DNA from: Magnetovibrio sp.
Lineage (GTDB): Bacteria > Pseudomonadota > Alphaproteobacteria > Rhodospirillales > Magnetovibrionaceae
Assembly (NCBI RefSeq): GCF_036568125.1
Contig: NZ_DATCTF010000010.1
Coordinates: 1-64,000, forward strand
Direction: 5' to 3'
DNA: 64,000 bases
Below, piece after piece: positions 50,984 through 60,557 of this stretch. The notes under the pieces were generated by a model. That model searched no databases. It had not been told where the DNA came from and saw nothing but the letters and a program-made list of their open reading frames with translations. The number at the start of each line of letters is the position of its first letter. Positions within the stretch are counted from its first letter, which is position 1. The translations under genes were made by a program, and so were the position numbers.

Positions 50984-52072
50984 ATGGGGGAGGCAACAGA
51001 GACCTTCTATGACGTGATCAGGCGTCAGGGTATTTCACGCCGGAATTTTTTGAAATTTTGCAGCCTGACGGCGGCATCCCTCGGCCTTGGGCCTGCGTTT
51101 GCGTCCAAGATCGCCAACGCGATGGAAACCAAGCCGCGCATTCCGGTGCTGTGGCTGCACGGTCTGGAATGCACCTGCTGTTCGGAAAGCTTCATCCGTT
51201 CCGCCCATCCTCTGGTCAAGGACGTGGTGCTTTCGATGATCTCGCTCGATTACGACGACACCATCATGGCGGCGGCCGGGCATCAGGCCGAAGCGATCTT
51301 GGAAGAGGTCAAAGAGAAATACAAAGGCCGCTATATCTTGGCGGTCGAAGGCAATCCGCCGCTCAATGACGGCGGCGTATACTGCATGCCGGGCGGCGTG
51401 CCGTTTGTCGATAAGCTCAAATACATGGCCGAAGACGCCCAGGCGATCATTTCATGGGGCTCTTGCGCGTCTTGGGGCTGTGTGCAGGCGGCCAAACCAA
51501 ACCCCACCGGTGCGACCCCGGTGCATAAGGTCATCAAGGACAAACCGATCATCAAGGTGCCGGGCTGCCCGCCCATCGCCGAGGTCATGACCGGCGTGGT
51601 GACCTATCTGTTGACGTTCGAACGCATGCCCGAACTGGACCGCCAAGGCCGTCCGAAAATGTTCTATTCCCAACGCATTCACGACAAGTGCTATCGCCGT
51701 TCGCATTTCGATGCCGGTCAATTCGTTGAGACCTGGGACGATGAGCAGGCGCGCAAAGGCTACTGCCTTTACAAAATGGGCTGCAAGGGCCCGACCACCT
51801 ACAACGCGTGTTCGACCACACGCTGGAACGAAGGCGTGTCCTTTCCGATCCAATCGGGTCACGGCTGTATCGGTTGTTCGGAAGACGGCTTTTGGGACAA
51901 GGGCGGTTTTTACGAGCGCGCCAACACCGTCAACGCATTCGGCATTGAAGAAAACGCAGACACAATCGGTGGCGCTGCCGCCGCGACTGTCGGTGTCGCC
52001 GCCGCTGCCCATGCTGCATTGAGCCTCGTGAAGAGAGCGCAGCAAAAGGGTTCCGGCGATGGCGAAAACTGA
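50984..52072 (+). CDS. hupS: Uptake [NiFe] hydrogenase small subunit
   Basis: 362 residues. A Tat signal ([11 protein letters not shown], then a hydrophobic run to ANA) directs export of the folded heterodimer. The proximal cluster ligands are in [10 protein letters not shown], and further Cys-rich motifs are [37 protein letters not shown] and [13 protein letters not shown]. The C-terminal hydrophobic stretch (about 333-352) is the membrane anchor. Group 1d-like, O2-exposed respiratory type. Start ATG 50984 has AAGGGAG at good spacing; ATG 50978 is too close to it. Confidence 0.95.
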   Translation: MGEATETFYDVIRRQGISRRNFLKFCSLTAASLGLGPAFASKIANAMETKPRIPVLWLHGLECTCCSESFIRSAHPLVKDVVLSMISLDYDDTIMAAAGHQAEAILEEVKEKYKGRYILAVEGNPPLNDGGVYCMPGGVPFVDKLKYMAEDAQAIISWGSCASWGCVQAAKPNPTGATPVHKVIKDKPIIKVPGCPPIAEVMTGVVTYLLTFERMPELDRQGRPKMFYSQRIHDKCYRRSHFDAGQFVETWDDEQARKGYCLYKMGCKGPTTYNACSTTRWNEGVSFPIQSGHGCIGCSEDGFWDKGGFYERANTVNAFGIEENADTIGGAAAATVGVAAAAHAALSLVKRAQQKGSGDGEN

Positions 52073-52094
52073 CGGTCAGGGGAGGACATAACTC

Positions 52095-53885
52095 ATGGCG
52101 ACGACTACACCCAACGGGTTCAATCTCGATAACTCCGGCCGCCGCGTGGTGGTCGATCCGGTGACCCGCATCGAAGGGCACCTGCGTGTCGAGGTGAATC
52201 TCGACGACAACAACGTGATCCGCAACGCTGTGTCCACCGGCACCATGTGGCGCGGGTTGGAGCTGATCTTGCAAGGCCGCGACCCGCGCGATGCCTGGGC
52301 CTTTACCCAGCGTATCTGCGGGGTGTGCACCGGCACCCACGCGTTGACCTCGGTGCGTGCGGTGGAAAATGCGTTGAACATCGACATTCCGGAAAACGCA
52401 AACTCGATCCGCAACATCATGCAGCTGACGTTGCAGGTTCACGACCATCTGGTGCACTTCTATCATCTGCACGCACTCGACTGGGTCGATGTGGTTTCGG
52501 CGCTGAACGCCGACCCCAAGGCGACATCGGAACTGGCGCAGTCCATTTCCAAGTGGCCGCTGTCGTCGCCGGGGTATTTCAAGGACATCCAGACGCGACT
52601 GAAAAAGTTCGTCGAAAGTGGACAGTTGGGGCCGTTCAAAAACGCCTACTGGGGGCACCCGGCCTACAAGCTTCCGGCGGAAGCGAACCTGATGGCGGTG
52701 GCGCACTATTTGGAGGCGCTCGACTTCCAAAAGGAGATCGTCAAAATCCACGCCATCTTCGGCGGCAAGAACCCGCACCCGAATTGGCTGGTCGGCGGCG
52801 TGCCCTGTGCCATCAACCTGGACGGGGAAGGCTCCGTCGGCGCGATCAATATGGAACGCTTGAACCTGGTGTCGTCGATCATCGATCGCTGCATCGAGTT
52901 CACCGAGCAGGTCTACATTCCCGATCTGTTGGCCGTGGCCAGTTTCTATAAAGACTGGCTCTACGGCGGCGGGCTTTCGAGCACCAACGTGCTGTCGTAT
53001 GGCGACATACCCGATCACGCCAACGACTATTCGGCGGCCAACCTGATGCTGCCGCGCGGCGCCATCATCAACGGCGATCTGTCGAAGGTGCACGAGGTCG
53101 ATCTGTTCGATCCCGAACAGGTTCAAGAGCACGTCGATCATTCTTGGTATTCATACGAAGGCGGTGCAAAGGGTCTGCATCCGTTCGAGGGGCAAACCAA
53201 ACCGAACTTCGTTCTGGGGCCCAACGCCAAAGGCGACGCCAAAAAAATTGAAGAATTGGACGAAGCTGGTAAGTACTCGTGGATCAAGGCCCCGCGTTGG
53301 CGCGGTCATGCCATGGAAGTGGGGCCATTGTCGCGCTACATCATCGGCTACGCGCAAGGCAATCCCGAATTCAAGGAACCGGTCGAAGCGGTTCTGTCCA
53401 AACTGGACGTGCCGGTCACGGCCTTGTTCTCAACCCTGGGACGGACCGCCGCGCGCGGTCTGGAATGCCAGTGGGCGGCGCACAAGATGCGTTATTTCTT
53501 CGACAAGATGATCGCCAACATCAAAGCCGGCGACAGCTCCACCGCCAACACGGCCAAGTGGGACCCGGCGGCTTGGCCCAAGTCGGCACGGGGTGCGGGT
53601 TTTACCGAAGCGCCGCGCGGCGCGTTGGGTCACTGGGTGGAAATCGAAGGCGGCAAGATCAAAAGCTACCAGTGCATCGTGCCGACCACATGGAACGGCT
53701 CGCCGCGTGACGGCGAAGGCAACATCGGTGCGTTCGAAGCTTCGTTGATGGACACGCCGATGGCCGATCCCGAGCAACCGCTGGAAATTATCCGCACCCT
53801 GCACAGTTTCGATCCGTGCTTGGCGTGTTCCACCCACGTGATGTCGCCGGACGGTCAGGAAATGGCCGACGTCAAAGTCCGCTGA
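52095..53885 (+). CDS. hupL: Uptake [NiFe] hydrogenase large subunit
   Basis: 596 residues. The Ni-Fe ligands are RICGVC (L1, C75 and C78) and DPCLACSTH (L2, C575 and C578). The 15 residues after H581 are the C-terminal peptide removed by HupD after metal insertion. Start region [17 protein letters not shown]. Oxidises H2 in the periplasm. 22 bases after hupS. Confidence 0.96.
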   Translation: MATTTPNGFNLDNSGRRVVVDPVTRIEGHLRVEVNLDDNNVIRNAVSTGTMWRGLELILQGRDPRDAWAFTQRICGVCTGTHALTSVRAVENALNIDIPENANSIRNIMQLTLQVHDHLVHFYHLHALDWVDVVSALNADPKATSELAQSISKWPLSSPGYFKDIQTRLKKFVESGQLGPFKNAYWGHPAYKLPAEANLMAVAHYLEALDFQKEIVKIHAIFGGKNPHPNWLVGGVPCAINLDGEGSVGAINMERLNLVSSIIDRCIEFTEQVYIPDLLAVASFYKDWLYGGGLSSTNVLSYGDIPDHANDYSAANLMLPRGAIINGDLSKVHEVDLFDPEQVQEHVDHSWYSYEGGAKGLHPFEGQTKPNFVLGPNAKGDAKKIEELDEAGKYSWIKAPRWRGHAMEVGPLSRYIIGYAQGNPEFKEPVEAVLSKLDVPVTALFSTLGRTAARGLECQWAAHKMRYFFDKMIANIKAGDSSTANTAKWDPAAWPKSARGAGFTEAPRGALGHWVEIEGGKIKSYQCIVPTTWNGSPRDGEGNIGAFEASLMDTPMADPEQPLEIIRTLHSFDPCLACSTHVMSPDGQEMADVKVR

Positions 53886-53907
53886 TCAGCCAAGGGGAGG
53901 CAAGACC

Positions 53908-54612
53908 ATGAATATGGATGTGAAACCGGGAACGATCGATCCCTCCACCTCCGTTTATGTCTACGAACTGCCCGTGCGGCTGTGGCACTGGATCAATGCG
54001 CTCAGCATCGTGGTGCTGGCGGTGTCGGGTTACTTCATCGGCAATCCGCTGCCCAGCGTGGGCGGTGGCGAGGCCAGCGATCACTTCGTGATGGGGTATA
54101 TTCGCTTCGCCCATTTTACGGCGGCGTATGTCTTCGCCATCGGCTTTTTGGGGCGGCTCTACTGGGCGGTGGTGGGCAACCACCATTCCCGGCAGATCTT
54201 GTTCATTCCGTTTTGGCGCGCGGACTATTGGAGCGAACTGTTCTTTGAGTTCCGGTGGTACCTGTTCATGGAAAAAGAACCCAAAAAATATGTCGGCCAC
54301 AATCCGCTGGCGCAGTTCTTCATGTTCTTTTGCATCACCTTGATGACGCTGTTCATGATCGGCACCGGCTTTGCGCTGTACGGCGAAGGCATGGGCATCG
54401 GCAGTTGGCAGGCGACCCTGTTCGGCTGGGTCTACGACATCTTCCCCAACACCTTGTCGCTGCACGCATGGCACCGGATGGGGATGTGGGTGTTCGTGGT
54501 GTTCGTCATCGTTCACGTCTATGCGGCGATCCGCGAAGACATCATGTCGCGTCAAAGCCTGATCTCGACCATGATCAGCGGTGATCGCATGTTCAAAGAC
54601 AACCGTGATTGA
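53908..54612 (+). CDS. hupC: Hydrogenase cytochrome b subunit
   Basis: 234 residues with four membrane helices. Heme-ligand histidines are likely in PVRLWHWINAL, IRFAHFTAAYV and LSLHAWHRMGMW. It passes electrons from HupSL to the quinone pool. 22 bases after hupL, before the protease gene. Confidence 0.94.
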   Translation: MNMDVKPGTIDPSTSVYVYELPVRLWHWINALSIVVLAVSGYFIGNPLPSVGGGEASDHFVMGYIRFAHFTAAYVFAIGFLGRLYWAVVGNHHSRQILFIPFWRADYWSELFFEFRWYLFMEKEPKKYVGHNPLAQFFMFFCITLMTLFMIGTGFALYGEGMGIGSWQATLFGWVYDIFPNTLSLHAWHRMGMWVFVVFVIVHVYAAIREDIMSRQSLISTMISGDRMFKDNRD

Positions 54613-54621
54613 GAGGGTGTG

Positions 54622-55209
54622 ATGAGCAATGGCAACACCCTGGTGCTCGGCATCGGCAACATCCTTTGGGCCGATGAAGGTTTCGGTGTGCGGGCGGTGG
54701 AAGAATTTCATCGCCGCTACCAGACCTCGGACGATGTGGTGATTATGGATGGCGGCACCCAGGGCCTTTATTTGGTGCAGTTTGTCCAAGAGGCGGACAA
54801 TCTGCTGGTCTTCGATGCGGTTGATTACGGTCTCGATCCCGGCGAGATGATCGTCGTTACCGGCGATGAGGTGCCCAAGTTTACTGGCGCGAAAAAAATG
54901 AGCCTGCACCAAACCGGCTTTCAGGAAGTGCTCTCGGCCGCTGACTTCACCGGTCATTATCCAAACGAACTGACGTTGATCGGCGTGCAGGCATTGGATT
55001 TGGAAGATTGGGGCGGCTCGCTCACCGACTTGGTCAAATCGAAAATCGACCAAGCGCTGGACATCGCAGTCAAGCAACTGCGTGACTGGGGCGTCGAGGT
55101 GACGGAACGTACCGTTCCACTGGCTGAAGGCGAAGGTCTGTTGGTTCACGATCTGGGCATCGGCGCATACGAAGCCGAGCACCCCCTTGAAACGGCGGGG
55201 GGGGCGTAA
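54622..55209 (+). CDS. hupD: Hydrogenase maturation endopeptidase
   Basis: 195 residues. The start LVLGIGNILWADEGFGVRAV is the family signature, with the nickel-sensing Glu in ADEG. The Asp is in VFDAVDYG and the His in MSLHQTGF. It cleaves the HupL tail. Start ATG 54622 after GAGAGGGTG. Confidence 0.94.
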   Translation: MSNGNTLVLGIGNILWADEGFGVRAVEEFHRRYQTSDDVVIMDGGTQGLYLVQFVQEADNLLVFDAVDYGLDPGEMIVVTGDEVPKFTGAKKMSLHQTGFQEVLSAADFTGHYPNELTLIGVQALDLEDWGGSLTDLVKSKIDQALDIAVKQLRDWGVEVTERTVPLAEGEGLLVHDLGIGAYEAEHPLETAGGA

Positions 55210-55213
55210 GGTT

Positions 55214-55537
55214 ATGTGTCTCGGTATTCCTATGCGCATCGTGACGGTGGGCGACGGCCGTGCCGACTGCCAGGATCGAGATGGCGGGTTTCGCGACGTG
55301 GTGACGCTGTTGCTGGATAAGCCACAAGTGGGCGATTGGGTGCTGGTGCACTTGGACAACGCCATGCGCATCCTCGATGAGGACGAAGCCGACCAAATTT
55401 CCGATGCACTGCAAGCGCTCAACGCCGTGTTGCACGGCGACAGTTTCGAGCACTTGTTTGCGGATCTGATCGATCGCGAACCGGAACTTCCCGAAGCGCA
55501 CCGCGCTCAACCAAGTCAAAAGGAAAACGCAGCATGA
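55214..55537 (+). CDS. hupF: HypC-family chaperone of the hup operon
   Basis: 107 residues. It starts MCLGIPMRI with the essential Cys2, then GDWVLVHLDNAMRILDEDEA. The longer C-terminus (about 25 extra residues) marks HupF rather than HypC. It protects HupL during assembly in oxygen. The last four bases overlap hupG. Confidence 0.93.
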   Translation: MCLGIPMRIVTVGDGRADCQDRDGGFRDVVTLLLDKPQVGDWVLVHLDNAMRILDEDEADQISDALQALNAVLHGDSFEHLFADLIDREPELPEAHRAQPSQKENAA

Positions 55538-55926
55538 TCACCGCATCCTCATCCATCGATCGTTTGATCGAACGCACCGCGGCGGGCGTGTTCGGCCCCG
55601 CTGAGTTGGCTGCAATCGTTTCCAACGGCGATTGGTTGGTATTTTTTCCCGGCGAGGTCGGTAAACGTCCCGAAACCGCAGACTTGGCGGTGATCTTACC
55701 TGAACTGGTCAAGGGCCGAAACGGATCTCTGCAAATCGCCGTCGTCAACGCCGAGGATGAAGAGGCGTTGTCGGCTGAATACGGGGTGTTGGTTAAGCCC
55801 ACCGTGGCGTTCGTGCGCGACGGTGATATCAAAGGCCTGGTGCCGCGCATCAAGGATTGGGCGGAATACGAATTCAAACTCGCGGAACTACTTCCCGTTG
55901 ATACAAACAGGAGCGCCGACGCATGA
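55534..55926 (+). CDS. hupG: HupG/HyaE thioredoxin-fold chaperone
   Basis: 130 residues. Thioredoxin-like fold without a CxxC (VFFPGEVGKRPETADLAVIL, IAVVNAEDEEAL, YGVLVKPTVAFVRDG). Family knowledge: binds the HupS Tat signal and delays export until assembly. ATGA overlaps at both ends with hupF and hupH. Confidence 0.9.
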   Translation: MITASSSIDRLIERTAAGVFGPAELAAIVSNGDWLVFFPGEVGKRPETADLAVILPELVKGRNGSLQIAVVNAEDEEALSAEYGVLVKPTVAFVRDGDIKGLVPRIKDWAEYEFKLAELLPVDTNRSADA

Positions 55927-56762
55927 AAATGTTCGAATGGGACCAGGACGAAGGCGTGGAACTGAACATTCCGTCCATCAATGGCAACGGGCTGGATGTC
56001 TTGGACGTCCATGCTACGGACAATGCCTTGCGTCTGGCGCGCGCCGAGGAATTGGCGCGCGACGCGACGGCGGGAATCGAAAAACTGCGGGAAATCGCCG
56101 GCATCATGGCGAGCCAAGCCAGCGACGGTGCATCGGTGAGCTTTAGCTTGAATGAGTTCGATGAAAAATCGCGTGAACTGATCGGCGAGGTGCTGGGGCG
56201 GGGCGAGGTGTCCGGTCACATGAGCGAGCCGCAACCGTTGAACATTCAAGAAAGTATCTTTCCGGGGCTGTGGCGGGTCAAAAACCTATCGCGTTCGGAT
56301 GAACCGGAAGTCGTCATCATCGCGGACGTACCGTTGGTGCTGCGCTTGCCAGCAAGCGAAACCGTGGATGCCAACATGGTTATTCCCGAAGACGCCAAAG
56401 ATACCATGAATGCGTTACCGGTCCTGGCGGAAATTCGCGACCGTGCGCTCAGCTATCAATCAAACCGTGAAAACCACATCATCAATTTCACCCTGTTGCC
56501 GATGAGCCAGCAGGATATGGACGTGTTGCGCGACACCTTGGGTGCGGGGCATATTGATCTGGTGTCGACCGGTTACGGTGCATGCCGGGTGTGCTCGACG
56601 CGATGGCCGCATGTGTGGTCGGTGCAGTATTTCAATTCCATGGACAAGATCATCTTGGATACCTTGGAAATCGGCGACATTCCGGCTGTTGTCCGGGCAT
56701 CCAAAGAAGATTTTCACGATAGCGCTGAACGGATTTTGGAAATCATCGAGGCATATTTGTAA
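55923..56762 (+). CDS. hupH: HupH/HyaF hydrogenase assembly protein
   Basis: 279 residues. Landmarks are SIFPGLWRVKNL, the PMSQQDMDVLRDTLGAGHID segment, and STGYGACRVCSTRWPHVWSV with a CxxC-type pair. Works with HupG in small-subunit maturation. The stop overlaps the next start (TAATG). Confidence 0.92.
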   Translation: MKMFEWDQDEGVELNIPSINGNGLDVLDVHATDNALRLARAEELARDATAGIEKLREIAGIMASQASDGASVSFSLNEFDEKSRELIGEVLGRGEVSGHMSEPQPLNIQESIFPGLWRVKNLSRSDEPEVVIIADVPLVLRLPASETVDANMVIPEDAKDTMNALPVLAEIRDRALSYQSNRENHIINFTLLPMSQQDMDVLRDTLGAGHIDLVSTGYGACRVCSTRWPHVWSVQYFNSMDKIILDTLEIGDIPAVVRASKEDFHDSAERILEIIEAYL

Positions 56763-57517
56763 TGACGTCGACCGCGCCAATCCTTGCTGAAGACAACGAA
56801 ACCGCGCCGGGACGCATGGAATGCGGCGTGTGCTGGTATGTTTATGACCCCGCTGTCGGTGATGATGTGTGGCAAATCGAACCCGGGGTGGCGTTTCACG
56901 ATTTGCCCGCCCATTGGCAGTGCCCGACCTGCGACGCGAAGATGTCGTCGTTTATGCCGCTGAGCGGCGAGCGTCAGCATGCGGACGCTGAAGACGATAT
57001 TGCGCGCATCGTCGCCATTTATCGTCGCATTGATCTCGAACGCATGCAGGATCTGCCGTTTCGCAACGACGCCTTGCAGGTCGAAGCTGTGGGCTTTTGC
57101 GATTGGCACGGCGACCGCCTCGGCGTCATCATTTCTCCGTGGTTCATCAACTTGGTGTTGGTGCCAGGGGCCGACACCGACTGGTCCGTGTACCGTCACG
57201 GCGACAAGGTGCAGTACGTATTTCCCGCTGGGCGCTACGACTTCGTTCACGGCGACTTGGAGGACTTTGGCTTTATCCAGTCGTGTTCGTTGATGTCGCC
57301 GGTCGGCGACGTGCAGGATCAAGACACCGCGCGTCTGATCGGTGAAGAGGTGATGCGTCTGATGATGATCGAAGCCGACCCGAGCGACGATGATCGCGGA
57401 ACGCCGTTGTTGAGCGCGGTCGCCGAACCAGAGGCAACGACACCCAAGACACAACAACCCATCAGTCGTCGCGAGTTGCTGCGTGGACGGCGCATCCCAT
57501 CATCAGAGGAGACCTAA
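56762..57517 (+). CDS. Rubredoxin-HybE fusion (HupI plus HupJ)
   Basis: 251 residues. Residues about 18-68 are a rubredoxin: MECGVCWYVYDPAVGDD and HWQCPTCDAKMSSFMPL supply two CxxC pairs. From about 78 on, the protein is the HybE/HupJ assembly chaperone (YRRIDLERMQDLPFRNDALQ, VIISPWFINLVLVPG, FVHGDLEDFGFIQSCSLMSP). In many bacteria HupI and HupJ are separate adjacent genes; here they are one chain. Expected role: oxygen-protected Fe-S assembly of HupS. Confidence 0.9.
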   Translation: MTSTAPILAEDNETAPGRMECGVCWYVYDPAVGDDVWQIEPGVAFHDLPAHWQCPTCDAKMSSFMPLSGERQHADAEDDIARIVAIYRRIDLERMQDLPFRNDALQVEAVGFCDWHGDRLGVIISPWFINLVLVPGADTDWSVYRHGDKVQYVFPAGRYDFVHGDLEDFGFIQSCSLMSPVGDVQDQDTARLIGEEVMRLMMIEADPSDDDRGTPLLSAVAEPEATTPKTQQPISRRELLRGRRIPSSEET

Positions 57518-57520
57518 CCT

Positions 57521-57742
57521 ATGAAGCGCACCTTATTCGCCGCATATGTCGCTTGCGGCTTGGCATTGATTACGCCCTCCGCCTTTGCACACGAACCCGC
57601 AGCCTTGGACGGCGGTGCCGGCGCCTGGGTGATCCATCAATTGACCCAGGCTGACCACCTCATCGCGCTCGCCGTGGCCGTGTGTCTGGGGGCCGGTTAT
57701 GTCGTGTTTAAAAAAGCCCGCGCCGCAAACGGTATGGGCTGA
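57521..57742 (+). CDS. 73-aa HupE-like mini membrane protein
   Basis: 73 residues. A signal peptide ends near AFA-HE (about 24). Then comes WVIHQLTQADHLIALAVAV, which in pattern matches the HxLTGxDHLLA motif of HupE/UreJ nickel permeases, but only one helix follows. Either a very shortened HupE or an unrelated small protein. Three bases after the fusion gene, so part of the hup operon. Confidence 0.65.
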   Translation: MKRTLFAAYVACGLALITPSAFAHEPAALDGGAGAWVIHQLTQADHLIALAVAVCLGAGYVVFKKARAANGMG

Positions 57743-57806
57743 GGCTTTTTGATACCCATCCACTGCTCTTAACTCTCGGTGTTATCTGTCACAACGCCCA
57801 ACTTGG

Positions 57807-57849
57807 ACCGGATGCGGTGATCCCAGCTGCAATCCGGTCTCTTTCTTTT
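57807..57849 (+). terminator. Terminator at the end of the hup structural operon
   Basis: ACCGGAT and ATCCGGT form a 7-base stem around an 18-base loop, followed by CTCTTTCTTTT. It separates hupSLCDFGH(IJ) from hupUV. Confidence 0.65.
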
Positions 57850-57896
57850 GGACGCAGGGGCGGTTACAGTTTTGAGCCATAACGAAGGGCAAAACC

Positions 57897-58895
57897 GTGA
57901 CGTTCAATATTCTCTGGCTTCAGGCGGGTAGCTGCGGCGGCTGCACCATGGCGGCGCTGACGGCGCAAGACCGCGGCATGCTTGCGGCGTTGAAGCCATT
58001 TGACGTCAACGTGCTGTGGCATCCGGCTTTGAGTTTGGAGAGCGGACAAGAAGCCGTTGCGATCTTACAAAACGTGCTCGATGGCAAGGTTGTGGTCGAT
58101 GCGTTGTGCGTCGAGGGGTCGGTTTTGCGCGGCCCCCACGGTAGCGGTAAATTTCAAATGATGCCGGGGACAGAGCGGTCGATGGCCGCGTGGATCAAAG
58201 ATCTGGCTCAGCAGGCGCGCTACGTGATCGCGGTCGGTACATGTTCGGCGTTTGGCGGGTTGCCGATGGCGGGCGGCAATCCCACAGACGCTTGCGGCCT
58301 GCAATACGAAGGCGACGCGGCGGGCGGCTTGTTGGGGCGTGAATTCGTGTCCAAGGAAGGAATGCCGGTGATCAACGTCGCGGGCTGTGCGCCGCATCCC
58401 GATTGGATCACTGAAACGCTGAGCTTGCTGGCTGCCGGACGGTTGACGCGTGAACGGCTGGACGTACGTGCGCGGCCGCGCTTTTTCGCCGACCATTTGG
58501 CCCATCACGGCTGTTCACGGAACGAGTATTACGAGTTTAAGGCCAGCGCCTCGCAGTTTTCTCAATTGGGCTGCATGATGGAAAATATGGGGTGCAAGGC
58601 GACCCAGGCGGTGGGCGATTGCAATCTGCGTTCGTGGAACGGCGCTAAGGGTGGGTGCCCCGACGCGGGATTCCCATGCATCGCGTGCACCTCGCCGGGA
58701 TTTGAGACGCCGAAAGGCAGTTTTCAGGAAACGTCCAAGCGTGCGGGCATTCCCGTAGGGCTGCCGGTTGATATGCCCAAGGCGTGGTTCATGGCTTTGG
58801 CGGCGCTGTCGAAATCAGCCACGCCCAAACGGGTGCTGAACAATGCAGCATCCGACCATGTGGTGGTTCCGCCTGCTCGTGAAAACGAAAGCTAA
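57897..58895 (+). CDS. hupU: H2-sensing regulatory hydrogenase small subunit
   Basis: 332 residues. No Tat signal, so cytoplasmic. Fe-S ligands are in GSCGGCTMAAL (C13, C16), VGTCSAFGG, VAGCAPHPDW and the Cys-rich C-terminal third (HHGCSRNEYYE, LGCMMENMGCKAT, GGCPDAGFPCIACTSPGF). No C-terminal membrane anchor. GTG start with AAGGG upstream. With HupV it detects H2 and signals to a kinase (HupT in other bacteria), not in this window. Confidence 0.93.
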   Translation: MTFNILWLQAGSCGGCTMAALTAQDRGMLAALKPFDVNVLWHPALSLESGQEAVAILQNVLDGKVVVDALCVEGSVLRGPHGSGKFQMMPGTERSMAAWIKDLAQQARYVIAVGTCSAFGGLPMAGGNPTDACGLQYEGDAAGGLLGREFVSKEGMPVINVAGCAPHPDWITETLSLLAAGRLTRERLDVRARPRFFADHLAHHGCSRNEYYEFKASASQFSQLGCMMENMGCKATQAVGDCNLRSWNGAKGGCPDAGFPCIACTSPGFETPKGSFQETSKRAGIPVGLPVDMPKAWFMALAALSKSATPKRVLNNAASDHVVVPPARENES

Positions 58896-58904
58896 GGGGA
58901 GCGC

Positions 58905-60356
58905 ATGACGAGACGCATCATCGGTCCTTTCAACCGCGTCGAAGGCGATCTGGAAATCACCCTGGACATCGACGGTGGCGTTGTGCGCGAAGCCCGCGTC
59001 AATGCGTCCTTGTATCGCGGATTTGAACAAATTTTATTGGGCCGGCCGGCGCTGGACGCCATTTCCATCACCCCGCGGATCTGCGGCATTTGCTCGGTAT
59101 CGCAATCGGTGGCGACGGTTGCGGCGCTGGCCGACGCATTTGCCATCAAGCCCGCCCCCAATGGCCAGTTGGGCATCAACCTAATTCACGGCGCGGAAAA
59201 CCTCGCCGATCACCTGACGCATTTTTATCTTTTTTTCATGCCCGACTTCGCCCGCCCGGTCTATTCCAACAAGCCGTGGTTCGCCGAGGTCGAGCGCCGC
59301 TTTGCCGCGAAGACGGGCTTGGGGGCGCAGGCGTGGCTGGTTGCGCGTGCGCGGTTGTTGCATGTGACCGGCATCTTGGCGGGTAAATGGCCGCACACCT
59401 TGGCCGTGCAGCCAGGCGGCTTGACCCATGCGCCCGACGACGGAGAGCTGATGCATCTGCGTTCGATCCTCGCCGACGTGCGGGACTTTTTACAAAACAC
59501 GGTTTTTGGCACAACGTTGGAACGCATCGTCGAACTGGATCGGCGCCCTGCGCTGGACGACGCCATCGAGGCGTCGCTGGCGGCAGCGGGCGACTTTGGT
59601 CTATTCGGTGCCGTGGCAAGGGATTTGAGCTTGGAAAACCTTGGTCTGGGTTACGATCGGTTCATGAGCTTCGGCGCCTATCACGGCGAGGGCGGTGCAC
59701 TGTTCGCCCCTGGGATCATGGATGGCGGCGCGCCACTAGCGCTGGATCCCAATGTGTTCAGTGAAGACCCCAGCCATGCATGGCTGATGGGTGACGTGGC
59801 GCATCCGCTTGATGGTGAAACCTTGCCTTACGCGGATCGCGTCGACGCTTACACTTGGTGCAAAGCCCCACGGGTTGAGGGACGCCCGGTCGAAGTCGGC
59901 GCAGTGGCGCGCCAACTTATCGCAGATCAGCCGTTGATTCGCGATTTGATCGGAAAGGGTCCGGCCAATGTGTTTGCGCGGGTCATCGCCAGACTGTTGG
60001 AAAGCGCGCGCATCGTGCTGGCCATGGAAGATTGGGCGGCACGTTTGCAAGCCCATGCGTCGGTGTGTGTCGAAACCGGGGGGGCGGATCAAACCAGCGG
60101 CATCGGCGTCGGCTTGGTGGAAGCTGCGCGCGGCAGTCTCGGCCATTGGCTGCGGGTGGAAAATGGCTTGATTCAGCACTACCAGATTATCGCTCCCACC
60201 ACGTGGAACTTCTCACCGCGTGACAAGCACGGTCAACCCGGTCCGTTGGAGTTTGCTTTGCAAAACACGCCGGTGGACGATGACGAGCCAACCCCGGCAT
60301 CGGTGCAACACGTGGTGCGCTCGTTCGATCCGTGCATGGTGTGTACGGTTCACTAA
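58905..60356 (+). CDS. hupV: H2-sensing regulatory hydrogenase large subunit
   Basis: 483 residues. RICGIC (C60, C63) and the final DPCMVCTVH (C477, C480). The chain ends exactly at that His, so no C-terminal peptide needs removal, a mark of sensor hydrogenases. Nine bases after hupU. Confidence 0.95.
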   Translation: MTRRIIGPFNRVEGDLEITLDIDGGVVREARVNASLYRGFEQILLGRPALDAISITPRICGICSVSQSVATVAALADAFAIKPAPNGQLGINLIHGAENLADHLTHFYLFFMPDFARPVYSNKPWFAEVERRFAAKTGLGAQAWLVARARLLHVTGILAGKWPHTLAVQPGGLTHAPDDGELMHLRSILADVRDFLQNTVFGTTLERIVELDRRPALDDAIEASLAAAGDFGLFGAVARDLSLENLGLGYDRFMSFGAYHGEGGALFAPGIMDGGAPLALDPNVFSEDPSHAWLMGDVAHPLDGETLPYADRVDAYTWCKAPRVEGRPVEVGAVARQLIADQPLIRDLIGKGPANVFARVIARLLESARIVLAMEDWAARLQAHASVCVETGGADQTSGIGVGLVEAARGSLGHWLRVENGLIQHYQIIAPTTWNFSPRDKHGQPGPLEFALQNTPVDDDEPTPASVQHVVRSFDPCMVCTVH

Positions 60357-60485
60357 AAATTCACTGCCCAAATGATGGAAAGTATGTTTTCATATCGGAT
60401 ATAAACTTTACAGTTCGACGAAGAGGGGCAGCGCGTAAGCGCCTGATTTCAGGTGGTCTTTTTTTAAGTCTTGGCGTTTTGTCTG

Positions 60486-60501
60486 TGGCATGGATATTGC
60501 C
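60486..60501 (+). promoter_or_regulatory. Sigma-54-like promoter of hypBCDE
   Basis: TGGCAT-GGATA-TTGCC with GG and GC ten bases apart, 57 bases before hypB. Weaker than the hupS site at two consensus positions. It would place maturation genes under the same activator as hupS. Confidence 0.6.
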
Positions 60502-60557
60502 AAAAGGTACACAATAAGGCGCGCCGTTTAAGGTGCGCGGTTCCAGGGAGGAAAGCC

